Below the pieces are notes generated by a model. It was not told where the DNA came from and ran no database searches. It saw only the letters and a list, made by a program, of their open reading frames with translations. This document shows positions 34,401-43,815 of a stretch of DNA of 64,000 bases, in pieces; position 1 is the stretch's first letter; each line of letters begins with the position of its first letter. Where the stretch lies: contig CM044956.1 in NCBI GenBank assembly GCA_024516035.1, positions 52,317,316 through 52,381,315 on the forward strand. The letters are read 5' to 3'. Origin of the DNA: Bactericera cockerelli (lineage: Eukaryota; Arthropoda; Insecta; Hemiptera; Triozidae). The translations under genes and the position numbers were made by a program.

Positions 34401-37400
34401 AGACTTTGGAAATTTTGATTTACACGTTAATTTTGCACATCCGATTTTGAGATTTTGGAAATTTTGATTTACATTTTAATTTTGCACATCCAATTTTGAG
34501 CTACTGGAATTTCCATGGTACTGAGACACTTTGGAAATTTGGATTTACACTTGAATTTTGGACATCCGATTTTGAGCTTGACACTTTGGAAATTTGGATT
34601 TACACGTTAATTTTGGGACATCAAATTTTGAGCTTCTGGAATTTCCATGGTATTTACAATTTTGACACTTTGGAAATTTGGATTTACACGTTAATTTTCC
34701 GACATCAAATTTTGAGCTTCTGAAATTTCCATGGTACTTTACAATTTTGACACTTTGGAAATTTTGATTTACACATTAATTTTGCACATCCGATTTTGAG
34801 ACTTTGGAAATTTTGATTTACATATTAATTTTGCACATCCGATTTTGAGCTTCTAGAATTTCCATGGTACTGAGACACTTTGGAAATTTGGATTTACACT
34901 TGAATTTTGGACATCCGATTTTGAGCTTGACACATTGGAAATTTTGATTTACACTTGAATTTTGGACATCCGATTTTGAGCTTGACACATTGGAAATTTT
35001 GATTTACACATTAATTTTGCACATCCGATTTTGAGCTTCTGGAATTTCCATGGCACTTTACAATTTTGACACTTTGGAAATTTTGATTTACATTTTAATT
35101 TTGCACATCCAATTTTGAGCTTCTGGAATTTCCATGGTACTGAGACAATTTGGAAATTTGGATTCACACATTAGTTTTGGTCATCAAATTTTGAGCTTCT
35201 GGAATTTCCATGGTACTTTACAATTTTGACACTTTGGAAATTTGGATTTACACGTTAATTTTGGGACATCAAATTTTCAGCTTCTGGAATTTCCATGGTA
35301 CTTTACAATTTTGACACTTTGGAAATTTGGATTTACACGCGAATTTTGGACATCAAATTTTGAGCTTCTGAAATTTTCATGGTACTTTACAATTTTGACA
35401 CTTTGGAAATTTGGATTCACACGTTAATTTTGGGACATCAAATTTTGAGCTTCTGGAATTTCCATGGTAAATCTACAATTTTGACACTTTGGAAATTTGG
35501 ATTTACACTTTAATTTTGGGACATCAAATTTTGAGCTTCTGGAATTTCCATGGTACTTTCCATTTTGAGACTTTGGAAATTTTGATTTACATATTAATTT
35601 TGCACATCCGATTTTGAGCTTCTAGAATTTCCATGGTACTGAGACACTTTGGAAATTTGGATTTACACTTGAATTTTGGACATCCGATTTTGAGACTTTG
35701 GAAATTTTGATTTACACGTTAATTTTGCACATCCGATTTTGAGATTTTGGAAATTTTGATTTACATTTTAATTTTGCACATCCAATTTTGAGCTACTGGA
35801 ATTTCCATGGTACTGAGACACTTTGGAAATTTGGATTTACACTTGAATTTTGGACATCCGATTTTGAGCTTGACACTTTGGAAATTTGGATTTACACGTT
35901 AATTTTGGGACATCAAATTTTGAGCTTCTGGAATTTCCATGGTATTTACAATTTTGACACTTTGGAAATTTGGATTTACACGTTAATTTTCCGACATCAA
36001 ATTTTGAGCTTCTGAAATTTCCATGGTACTTTACAATTTTGACACTTTGGAAATTTTGATTTACACATTAATTTTGCACATCCGATTTTGAGACTTTGGA
36101 AATTTTGATTTACATATTAATTTTGCACATCCGATTTTGAGCTTCTAGAATTTCCATGGTACTGAGACACTTTGGAAATTTGGATTTACACTTGAATTTT
36201 GGACATCCGATTTTGAGCTTGACACATTGGAAATTTTGATTTACACTTGAATTTTGGACATCCGATTTTGAGCTTGACACATTGGAAATTTTGATTTACA
36301 CATTAATTTTGCACATCCGATTTTGAGCTTCTGGAATTTCCATGGCACTTTACAATTTTGACACTTTGGAAATTTTGATTTACATTTTAATTTTGCACAT
36401 CCAATTTTGAGCTTCTGGAATTTCCATGGTACTGAGACAATTTGGAAATTTGGATTCACACATTAGTTTTGGTCATCAAATTTTGAGCTTCTGGAATTTC
36501 CATGGTACTTTACAATTTTGACACTTTGGAAATTTGGATTTACACGTTAATTTTGGGACATCAAATTTTCAGCTTCTGGAATTTCCATGGTACTTTACAA
36601 TTTTGACACTTTGGAAATTTGGATTTACACGCGAATTTTGGACATCAAATTTTGAGCTTCTGAAATTTTCATGGTACTTTACAATTTTGACACTTTGGAA
36701 ATTTGGATTCACACGTTAATTTTGGGACATCAAATTTTGAGCTTCTGGAATTTCCATGGTACTCTACAATTTTGACACTTTGGAAATTTGGATTTACACT
36801 TTAATTTTGGGACATCAAATTTTGAGCTTCTGGAATTGCCATGGTACTCTACAATTTTGACACTTTGGAAATTTTGATTTACACGTTAATTTTGCACATC
36901 CGATTTTGAGCTTCTGGAATTTCCATGGTACATTACAATTTTGACACTTTGGAAATTTTGATTTACACGTTAATTTTGCACATCCGATTTTGAGCTTCTG
37001 GAATTTCCATAGTACATTACAATTTTGACACTTTGGAAATTTTCATTTACACTTGAGATTTGAACTTTGGAATTTTGATAACATTTTAATTTTGAAGTGT
37101 ACTTGAATTTCGGATGCTCAATTTTTTAAATTAAATCAGGACCTGAAAAAAAGCAATGTTATATTTTAAGTATATAAGAATAATTCATGCAGAATCCACC
37201 CAATGCGTGGATTTAAAAAAAACTTCAAAACTTGCTTATCAAAACAATTGATTTTAGTAAAATATCTATAGGACAACTCACATTCATAATGGTTCTAATT
37301 CCTACAATAGCGTAAAAATGGTGACTTTTTAGCTGTGAATTAAAATTGTAAAGGAATGATTTAGTAACCACAGAATGTTTTAATCAGGAATCTAAAGAAC

Positions 37401-40400
37401 TGCATTAAAAAAACAATGAACCCATTTTTCTATTATTGTTTTTTGACTGGATATTTCTGTCCAGTTGTTCAAATCAGATGATTTCTTGACTCCGCTGGTG
37501 CTCGTACATAGACTTCTTTAGTTCTTTGCGATCGTGGGGCATGTTGTATCTCATGATAGTAGAAGGCGTCCAAAAAGCCCAGATCCAATGTCAAGTTTAT
37601 CTCACGGTGGTGGGAGTTTTGTATGGATGCTCAGATCCAATGTCTATACTTCTTACAAGTCTTGAGTCTAGTTAATTTTCTTCTTGTCTGGAATAGAGAG
37701 AAAGCTAGCCAGCGCTGAAGCGTTCCTGTCTTTTGCGGCTTCATTTCCTGTCCGGAAAAAATATTAACGAAGATTTTATATTTTATTGTATTCCCTGAAA
37801 TTATGCGCAGCTTTTTTTCTTCTTTTTTTTGTGGACAAGTTACTTGAAGTTATCTTAGACAGTTGAAAAAAAGCCAAATATGTGTATTTTGAAGACAGCA
37901 TTGGGAATTTGTGTCTGCCGAATAGTCAAGTCATTTATTTTAATAATAATGATTAAAATCATATATTTACTATATTTATACAGCCCGATTTTATGCGTCC
38001 CATTATTCCAGCAGTAAGCCAAAGATGATGTGGTCATAATCCTAAATGGGATTATGGGAGGATAACTTTTCATGCCCCGACCTGGTTTCGAACCCGCCAG
38101 CCCTGAAGTACCAGACCGAAGCCTGACCAGGATTTTTCTAAAGGAATATACTTTTAAATTTGTTCCTCTTTTCAACCGGTCTCGAGTTCTTCTTCTGGAA
38201 AGCATCCAACCCATGCCCGCTAACACTCTACCAGCGCCCTAGGCACAAGTAGAAGAAACAGCAAAAAAGGCCCTAATAAAAAAACTTGGTATGGACATTC
38301 ACGACATAGATACCATCACCACACTTCACCTCTTTGGTGTCCAACAACCAAAGAACACATGAAACTTCTAAAAAAATTTCAAGCGCGATTTGTGCGGTAT
38401 TTGTTTAGAAATTTCAATGGATTCCATCCTCTCTATCCTCAATACATTGAGTACTCCTTATTGATAGAAAATTTACCAATAGAATTCATTGAACAACGAT
38501 TCAGAGCAGCACAAATCACGTTTCTAGCCAATATTTTAACGAACAAAATTCAAAGCCCATACCTTTTCGAAGAAAAATAAATTCAAAATCCCAAACCATA
38601 GACTAAGTTCGAACCCTGCCCTTCTTTTTGAACCACCAAAACTGAATTTCAAATCCCCCATTGCATTAGCTATGATTTTATACAATAGAATCCATTGAAA
38701 AAATAGAAAAGCCACCATTATTTCTGTAGAATTTAATATCTACCACATAGAATTTAAACCCCTTTGTCAGTTATTGCATGCCAAAATGGTTTTCAATTTG
38801 ATGTGTATAGACAGTACTTGAAAAAAAAAAAAACAACAAAAACTAGCGCCCCTTTTTATACCAGCTGATTACCCCCTGTGCTATTCGGTAAAACGGGCAT
38901 GATCCAACCTATCCAACCAAAGTCAAATGCCTGCCAGAAGTCCACCAACCTATTGACTTCTGGAAGGCATTTGAAAATCGAAACATCGCATTATTAAATC
39001 ACCTAGACTGGTACAGAAATACCTGATCGTGGTTTGGAACCTGTGTCCTCAGAATCAAGACTAACGACCCATGAACCATTCTCCTTGGCCTTGAATCTTC
39101 ACGGTGGCATTTGTCCTTGGCCCTGAATCTTCTAAGTGACTGAGTATCTGTTTCTTCTTTGGACGCCGGTGTGTCATCTTACCAGAAATTTTTATCGCAT
39201 CAATTTTATGTACTTTAAATTTTGTGTGAATTTTGTAAATGAATATTGTACACGATTTTTTCTGAATATATATTTTTTTACAACTTAAACTGGCTCAAAA
39301 ATATTGTTTATTTGGTTTTAGTCGATATGTAAAACTCATTGGCTGGACAGTTCATGCGTACGTAACTTATCAATATTATTGCCTGCACTTTTTTATGATT
39401 TACTTCCAATAATATTACTTCCGAGAAATTTCTAATATTAGAAATCGGAAGTATTTAATACTGTGCCGGTGTGGACCTTTGTAATGTAACGTGTAACATA
39501 ATAATAATAATGCTTTTTCTTTGTGTTATTATGTCACAATTTTAGTGGGTAGCGCAGAATCATAGGACTTTACCAATTTAATGTACGATATCTTGTATTA
39601 TTTTTTTGCCTAAGATTCTGCCACTGGTCGCTGCTTCACATTAAAGCAGCTACTCATTTTTCCTCACGAGGTATGAGTGGACCCCGAACATCCAAGTACA
39701 GAGCAGAAAAAATCCTCCCCCGCTGGGAATCGAACCCAGGTCACCATGTGTGCAATGCCTAGCGCGCTAACTCGCTCTGCCACAGTGACTACTGTAACGT
39801 GTAACATACAACGAGACCGTGTTATATGTAAAAAAAAAGTTCGCCATTGTTGACGAGCACAGACGCGAACGTGCTCAACACAGCAGTCAGAGAATCATGT
39901 GAACGCTCACGTTACACGTTACATATATTATGTTCTAATCTATTCTATTACATTCTCTTCTCTTTTCTCTTCACTCTTCTCTCCTTTTCGTCTCTTCTCT
40001 TTTCTTTTCGTTTCTTCTATTATATTAATGCTTTTTTCTTTGTGTTATTATGTCACAATTTTTTAGTGGGTAGCGCAGAATCATAGGACTTTACCACTTT
40101 AATTTACAATATCTTGTATTATTTTTTTGCCTAAGATTCTGCCACTGGTCGCTGCTTCACATTAAAGCAGCTACTCATTTTTCCTCACGAGGTATGAGTG
40201 GACCCCGAACATCCAAGTACAGAGCAGAAAAAATCCTCCCCCGCTGGGAATCGAACCCAGGTCACCATGTGTGCAATGCCTAGCGCGCTAACTCGCTCTG
40301 CCACAGTGACTACTTTCTTCTATTATATTGAAAAAATGAGTGTTTCACAGCCGTTTTTATTTCGTAGCCATGAAACAGGAGCTACTGTAGACGCTTGTGG

Positions 40401-41996
40401 TCTGTGTCTTAGTACAAATTTTTGTCGGCTCGGGGCATCGAACCCGGGACTTTCCACAAGGCAAGCCAGTGCTTACCACTCCAATAATCTTCAAATTTCG
40501 TTTTCACAAAAAATTCCTCCATATTTTCTTTCACAACCCACTAAAATTGTGACACAATAACACATTCCTGATGGCTTGCGTTTTGAAAAGCTGTTATATA
40601 TTTAAATACATTCTTATCATACTTAATATAACACAAATAATTAGTAAGTAAATGGGATTTTCTGTGTTATTGTATCACAATTTTAGTGGATAGCGCAGAA
40701 TTATAGGACTTTTTCCTTTTCCTTGAATATTTCAACACCTTTTTTGCCCACAAAAGAAAAAAAAAAAACATTAATATTACATTATTAGTATCCGCTAAGC
40801 TAATCGTGTGCTCAGCGCTCATGTTTATTTACTGTTTTTATGATTTTATTTGTGGTGAAGCGCAAGGCCTCTTCACAATTTTTTGCGGATAGCGCAGCAT
40901 TACTAAGAGCCTCCTGTACTTTTCGAATTCTAATACATTAATTTCTTTTTACTCTGGTAATGCCGCCACTGGTCGTTACTCATACAAGTAACTACTCATT
41001 TTTCCTCACGAGGTATGAGTGTACCCCGAACATCCTAGTACAGAGCAGAAAAAGTCCTGCTCCGCTGGGGATCGAACCCAGGTCACCATGCGTGCAATGC
41101 CTAGCGCGCTAACTCACTCTGCCACGGTGACTACTGTTTATTTGCTGCTTCCTCTCTTTTCCTCCAGGTTCACGCAGCTGTGCACGCGGCGAGGTCTCAG
41201 CTCTCACTTGCACGCGGGACGCAGCCCCCGTGCCCCCGCCCACCACTCCGTGCCCATGCATCTCTTCCTGGGCGCCCCTGGGCAGCAGCTGCCCCCCCGG
41301 GTGCTGGCCAGGGTGACGCAGGATGCGCCCATGATCAAAGAGGAGATGGACGCTGTGGATGTGATGCTGGCTGCGGACGACGTAGTGGGGAATCGTGAGG
41401 ATGCGAGTGAGACAATGGATGATGTAGACATGATAGAGGATAATGATGCTAGGAATGTTGATAGAAGAAATAATAAGAATCGTAGGAATGATGCAGATAC
41501 GATAGAAGATAATAATGCTAGGAATGTTGATAGAAGAAATAATAAGAATAGTAGGGATGATGTAGTACCTACGATAGAAAATAATGATGCTAGGAATGTT
41601 GATAAGAAAAATATTAGGAATATGAAAAATACTTATCGTGAAAACAGTCCTAGTGTTGAGAACAGTAGCGATACGCTGACCCTCCTCATACCGTGGCATC
41701 AGTACTGGGTGGTAAACTATCCCACCCTGCTCAACCTTCACGGGACGCGATACAAATATCTGTACAAGCACTCCCGCCTCGTCAGTCGCAGCATTGCGTC
41801 CTTGTGTCCGGTCAACTTTGTGTGGTTGTTGAACCAGTGCGCGAGCATTGTGCGGTCCCAGCCATATCACTTGTATGCGAGCATGTGCTTACTCGAACAT
41901 GAAATCTTGTGCGGTGTTGAGGAGACCAGGTTCTGGCCCAACCCGCGTAGCGGAAACGAGCCGGAAAAGCCTGATGGCTCTGGTGAAGAGGATTGA
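22462..41996 (+). CDS. TAF1B: TAF1B/Rrn7-like RNA polymerase I initiation factor, complete in 12 coding exons
   Basis: Coding exons: 22462-22557, 23068-23164, 23958-24150, 24580-24727, 25602-25729, 26405-26617, 27133-27213, 27698-27837, 29335-29533, 30938-31134, 31904-32156, 41168-41996. All junctions are GT-AG, and the phases join into 858 codons ending in TGA. The N-terminus has a zinc ribbon: CDVC (residues 7-10) and CTEC (24-27). Exon 3 (ELLTKVLRGLALELIDLG) and exons 6-9 (LSVLWVALQY, LQLSDLYRLV, then DLIAMAILLVTLKALFGLDD) match the TFIIB-like cyclin-fold region of the family. TAF1B/Rrn7 is a subunit of SL1/core factor, which recruits Pol I to rDNA promoters in the nucleolus. At 857 residues it is longer than the human protein (about 590); much of the excess is exon 12, with an acidic/Asn-rich repeat (about 41430-41620). 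The intron structure was worked out by eye; minor splice shifts are possible. Confidence 0.85.
22810..22945 (-). mobile_element. SINE family D, tail half (TAF1B intron 1)
   Basis: Plus strand shows GCCATGAAACAGGAGCTACT and TGGTCTGTGTTGTAGCC, the 3' half of SINE D in reverse. The head is missing. Confidence 0.7.
23256..23325. repeat. Inverted repeat just inside TAF1B intron 2
   Basis: TTGTAATCCAGAG (near 23257) pairs with CTCTGGATTGCAA (near 23310) around a short AGTATTCTGAGTACT palindrome. The reading frame of exon 2 stays open through it to 23355. Confidence 0.5.
23737..23944 (+). mobile_element. SINE family A (TAF1B intron 2)
   Basis: Full-length copy, head TGTCCCGGTAGCTCAGTGG to tail CAATATTATTATTATT. 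It ends about 15 bp before the exon 3 acceptor (23957). Confidence 0.85.
25741..26014 (-). mobile_element. SINE family B (TAF1B intron 5)
   Basis: The head at the right end reads GCCTCCGTGGCGTAATGGTT on the minus strand, with GTTCGATCCCCGGTTGG. The 3' end (GCATTGTTCAACCTCATGG on plus) starts about 12 bp after the exon 5 donor. Confidence 0.85.
26108..26330 (+). mobile_element. SINE family G, diverged (TAF1B intron 5)
   Basis: GGTTTGAATCCCACCCAATG, GACCACATAACAATA and a GTGTAAATAAGTG tail; the 5' head is decayed. Confidence 0.65.
26646..26912 (+). mobile_element. SINE family C (TAF1B intron 6)
   Basis: GTGACCTGGGTTCGGTCCCG head, TCATACCTCGTGAGTAAAAA body, GATATGATAACACAAAA tail. Start of the head is decayed. 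Confidence 0.7.
27360..27610 (-). mobile_element. SINE family D (TAF1B intron 7)
   Basis: The minus-strand head (AACCACT..AAGCAGACGCTT, GGGTTCGATTCCCC) and the GGGATACCTTCCGGTGCG body match the family. It lies between exons 7 and 8. Confidence 0.8.
27879..28036 (-). mobile_element. SINE family E with 13-bp target duplication (TAF1B intron 8)
   Basis: Flanked by TTTAGACATAATT at 27866-27878 and 28037-28049. The minus-strand head has ACCTCAATAGC and GGTGGTTCAAGTCCC; the plus-strand start has the AAGTTAAGTT tail in reverse. Confidence 0.85.
28645..28978 (-). repeat. LINE 3'-end fragment, left arm of an inverted pair
   Basis: This is the inverted counterpart of 30545-30866. On the minus strand it would encode an Arg-rich GRPK/MRWRDKVEED-like segment typical of LINE ORF2 ends. 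It lies in TAF1B intron 8, upstream of exon 9. Confidence 0.75.
30135..30335 (-). mobile_element. SINE family G (TAF1B intron 9)
   Basis: The minus-strand head has CACTGGTAGTCAAGTGGTTA and GGTTCGAATCCCACCCAGTG; the body has GTGACCACATAATAATAA. Confidence 0.85.
30545..30866 (+). repeat. LINE 3'-end fragment, right arm of an inverted pair
   Basis: Carries GGAATGACTCAGCACCTCT, the ATTGACAAGGG segment and then an open stretch reading GRPKMRWRDKVEEDQREKNW, a LINE C-terminal signature. It is the reverse complement of 28645-28978 with moderate divergence. It ends about 70 bp before exon 10. Confidence 0.75.
31205..31345. repeat. Palindromic tandem repeat, about 35 bp
   Basis: Four or five units containing TCTATATTTTAGAAAATATAGA, itself a near-perfect palindrome, separated by AATATTTTT-like spacers. 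In TAF1B intron 10. Confidence 0.8.
31505..31700 (-). mobile_element. 5S-derived SINE, diverged (TAF1B intron 10)
   Basis: Plus strand has CCTCTATTCGCTGGAAACGC, CAACCTCACCCAGCC and GGGTCACCCATTCAA, which is the 5S-SINE body and C-box region in reverse. Confidence 0.65.
32168..32370 (+). mobile_element. SINE family A, 11 bp downstream of the exon 11 donor
   Basis: Full-length copy, head TGTCCCGGTAGCTCAGTGG and GCGGGTTCGAAACCC, tail AGGCGATATTATTAT. Exon 11 ends at 32156, so the insertion nearly abuts the splice site. Confidence 0.85.
32533..32688 (+). mobile_element. SINE family E (TAF1B intron 11)
   Basis: AACTCAGTAGCTCTTATCGA head, GGCGGTTCGAATCCC, AAAGTGAGTTTGAGTGATTG body and AATATGATAACTT tail. 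Confidence 0.75.
32690..32860 (-). mobile_element. 5S-derived SINE (TAF1B intron 11)
   Basis: Plus strand shows GGTCACCCATCCAAGTCCTA and ACCTCGCTGAACGTTGCTT, the 5S rRNA internal promoter half in reverse, with the AGGTTGGGTCAGGAATAGT body to its left. Confidence 0.8.
32885..33185 (-). mobile_element. SINE family D, full length (TAF1B intron 11)
   Basis: The best full-length copy here. The head on the minus strand has TTAGCTCAGTGGTAAAGCAC and GGGTTCGATCACCC; the tail reaches AACATTCATCTT at the left. Confidence 0.85.
33190..33760. other. AT-rich intron sequence
   Basis: Part of TAF1B intron 11. An A-run lies at about 33727-33746 just before the satellite array. No other feature is seen. Confidence 0.5.
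33765..37125 (+). repeat. Satellite/minisatellite array with higher-order repeats
   Basis: Units of about 85 bp (long form) or 50-55 bp (short form) have the core ACACTTTGGAAATTTGGATT, plus TCTGGAATTTCCATGGTA in long units. A higher-order period of 1292 bp is visible: 34496, 34949 and 35242 recur at 35788, 36241 and 36534 almost unchanged. A 523-bp period links 33973 with 34496. Short ORFs inside are by-products of the repeat. It sits in TAF1B intron 11. Confidence 0.9.
37126..37970. other. Intron sequence without recognised features
   Basis: Single-copy-looking AT-rich DNA in TAF1B intron 11; a TCC/TGG-rich patch near 37480-37740 has no readable ORF. Confidence 0.4.
37975..38110 (-). mobile_element. 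SINE family A fragment (TAF1B intron 11)
   Basis: Reverse copy of the body (TCCCATTATTCCAGCAGTAAG) and B-box region (GGTTTCGAACCC). Confidence 0.65.
38230..38830 (+). pseudogene. LINE ORF2 C-terminal fragment
   Basis: 38359-38580 encodes 73 residues with FQARFVRYLF, YIEYSLLIENLPIEFIEQRF and NILTNKIQSPYL, a pattern common after the RT domain of arthropod non-LTR retrotransposons. Decayed frames follow to about 38740, and an A-run lies at 38820-38835. It is an old 5'-truncated copy in TAF1B intron 11. Confidence 0.65.
38931..38986. repeat. 18-bp hairpin
   Basis: AAATGCCTGCCAGAAGTC and GACTTCTGGAAGGCATTT, one mismatch, loop of about 12 bp. Confidence 0.6.
39417..39452. repeat. Palindrome shared by three loci
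   Basis: ACTTCCGAGAAATTTC joined to TAATATTAGAAATCGGAAGT is a near-perfect 36-bp palindrome. It recurs inverted at 61140-61175 inside the mariner-like element and partly at 32380-32410. Confidence 0.65.
39501..39792 (-). mobile_element. SINE family C, full length with 16-bp target duplication
   Basis: Flanked by TGTAACGTGTAACATA at 39485-39500 and 39793-39808. The minus-strand head has GTCACTGTGGCAGAGCGAGT and GGTTCGATTCCC; the tail has ATAACACAAAGAAAAAGC. It defines the 292-bp full-length unit. Confidence 0.9.
40027..40313 (-). mobile_element. SINE family C, second full-length copy
   Basis: Flanked by TTTCTTCTATTATATT at 40011-40026 and 40314-40329. Nearly identical to the copy at 39501-39792, so the two share a young source. 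Confidence 0.9.
40328..40480 (-). mobile_element. SINE family D, internally deleted
   Basis: GCCATGAAACAGGAGCTACT and GACGCTTGTGGTCTGTG run directly into AAATTTTTGTCGGCTCGGGG and CATCGAACCCGGG, so the body is missing. Confidence 0.7.
40660..40760 (-). mobile_element. SINE family C, tail fragment
   Basis: TTATTGTATCACAATTTTAG and GGATAGCGCAGAATTATAGG match the SINE C 3' end in reverse. Confidence 0.65.
40865..41134 (-). mobile_element. SINE family C abutting the exon 12 acceptor
   Basis: The minus-strand head has GTCACCGTGGCAGAGTGAGT and GGTTCGATCCCC. It ends 33 bp before exon 12 of TAF1B (41168), leaving only the pyrimidine tract between. Confidence 0.8.
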
Positions 41997-42021
41997 GAAG
42001 GTTATTCTTATTACATGACCA

Positions 42022-42150
42022 GCCTCCGTGGTGTAACGGTTGTGACTACCGCCTGATCCAGAGATGCGAAGTTCAATTCCCGGTTGGGGCAGAATTTTCG
42101 GATAGAAAATTCTGTTCCTCCGAATACGTGAGGCTGGCATTTCCTCCGAA
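42022..42150 (+). mobile_element. SINE family B, 5' half
   Basis: GCCTCCGTGGTGTAACGGTT head, GAAGTTCAATTCCCGG and TCCTCCGAATACGTGAGGCT body. It lies just past the TAF1B stop, probably in the 3' UTR or flank. Confidence 0.75.
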
Positions 42151-42516
42151 CATTACCTATAGTTCATGAGTCGAGTCTTGACGATACAGTGAAATTGTCC
42201 GAAGATAAAAAATGAGTGGTTAAATAGCGCTCATACTCAGAGACTTAAAATGGGAGTGGCTCAATTTTTTTTAAACCAATGCAATATTTTCTATACCTGA
42301 TAGGCAATAGAAAGTACCAGCTTGGCTAGGAGTTATTTAGAAAGGACCAGTTGATGCTTTGGGCGGGCAAGAGCCAGAACTAGTTCAATTGCAGGAAGAC
42401 AGTTTGTCCACAGTAAAACCTGGATATCGCGTCAAAAGATTCTCTGTATGCCAAAACCTAAGTTATTTTGTAAAGCTCAAGAAACTTAGCTGTAAATAAG
42501 CATCATAACTCATAAC

Positions 42517-43573
42517 CAGAGATTGTCAAACGTCATAATGTCATGATATCATGCTAAAACGTCATATTTTCGACTTTTTTTGCAAAACATCATATTTTCG
42601 ACAAATTGAGGAAAATACCATAAAAAGATGTATTATTGCCTCGCTAAAAAAAAAAAAATAAACTGTCTAAGGAGCGAATTAAGTAAGTAGGTACTAATAT
42701 GGATTGTTTAAAAGTTGTCTTTACCGAAAGTTTGATTTTCACCATGCCTAAAGTGTGTACACCAAAGGCCGTGCTGTACAAGAAATGGATAGAATCTGAT
42801 AAAGACTTTGCAGTTGAGGATAACAAATTGTTTTGTAAAGTATGCTCGAAATCGGTGAGTGTGTGTTTCTTCTACGTAGGTAGTCCAGGTACATATTTCT
42901 TTTTTACTTCATTGCGATAGACACCCCTATTTCACGTTTTTTTTATATCGATGATCTTTTTACTTTCCTTATCCCAATTATCTTTTAAAAAGGAAAGTAC
43001 CTAATGGAGTCCTAATTTTTGATAGTTACCTAGTATTTACTTGGTACCGTAAACTGGGGTCAATAGAAACAGTGGGATGAAAAGAAACACATTTTATTCT
43101 TTTTTATTCATTTTATAGTTTTTTTGTTTGTCGGGTCTTAGAAGTAGTGTTATTGTTTTGTTTGCAGTTTGATTTCGCTCGAAAGTGTCAACTAGATCAA
43201 CATAAGACGAGTACAATACACAAGGAAAGGATTCGTGCAAACAGTGGTGGTGCTAGTACTTCTAGACAACAGCTACTCAGTGAAATAGTAGTTGATAGTA
43301 AGGAACAGGTTCAAAAAAAAAATTCAATTGAATTATGTTCATTATTTTTGATTATTTCTAATCAAAATCAGTAAAAACAGAGAATCTATCCACGTAATAC
43401 CTATTTGTTTTTTTTTTTCTCTCTCTTGTGGGCTTATTTGTAGATAGGTACCTACTTTTCAAAAAAATAAACGTCATATTTAAGAGTCATATTTTAGGAA
43501 AAATAAACGTCATAGAGTCATATTATAAGAGTCATATTTCAGGAAAAATAAACGTCATATTTGACAATCTCTG
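42517..43573 (+). mobile_element. hAT-type DNA transposon, non-autonomous, 1057 bp
   Basis: Terminal inverted repeats begin CAGAGATTGTCAAA at both ends, and a perfect 8-bp duplication CTCATAAC flanks them (42509-42516, 43574-43581). CAG-R-G termini with an 8-bp duplication are hAT hallmarks. Subterminal AACGTCATATT motifs repeat at both ends. It holds two exon-like blocks encoding a zinc finger but no transposase core. Confidence 0.85.
42744..43308 (+). CDS. Zinc-finger protein fragment, two exons, inside the hAT element
   Basis: Block 1 (42744-42854) gives 37 residues from MPKVCTPKAVLYKKW to CKVCSKS and ends at a GTGAGT donor. Block 2 (43168-43308) follows a TTTGCAG acceptor and gives 47 residues from FDFARKCQ to SKEQ, then AGGTTC. 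Both are in phase 0. Joined, they make one finger with C-x2-C and a later H..H pair, as in the N-terminal domain of CGGBP1-like and other hAT-derived proteins, which bind transposon ends. An upstream in-frame ATG at 42699 is possible, but 42744 has the better context (ACC before ATG). No dimerisation or catalytic domain follows. It may be a remnant, or a short DNA-binding protein made from the element. Confidence 0.6.
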
Positions 43574-43659
43574 CTCATAACCCATGGGCTCTGGTAAAAG
43601 CAGAAGCTCTCACCCACTAATACTATATTATTCTGAATCTGGCTGGAGAATGTTGAAGA

Positions 43660-43815
43660 CAAACAGATGATGGACTAGCCAACCTTAGCAAGCCATGCGA
43701 GCTTGCAGTGTCCCTTATGAAGAAAAAGTCCAAGTTCTCACGATGGTTGATCAATGATCACACATAGAAATATGTGATTCTGATTACGAAACAACTTTTC
43801 AACTTAAGCCAACAA
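43660..43815 (+). repeat. Dispersed repeat, second copy
   Basis: Matches about 4200-4390: ACTAGCCAACCTTAGCAAGC, AAAGTCCAAGTTCTCA and CACATAGAAATATGTGATTC. Family unknown. Confidence 0.6.

Noticed and set aside
33973..36719. Repeated 60-75-residue ORFs in the intron 11 satellite
   Set aside because: They recur with the satellite period and occur on both strands; no gene structure.
41109..41870. 253-residue ORF opposite TAF1B exon 12
   Set aside because: It is the antisense shadow of a coding exon with repeated codons; no recognisable domain.
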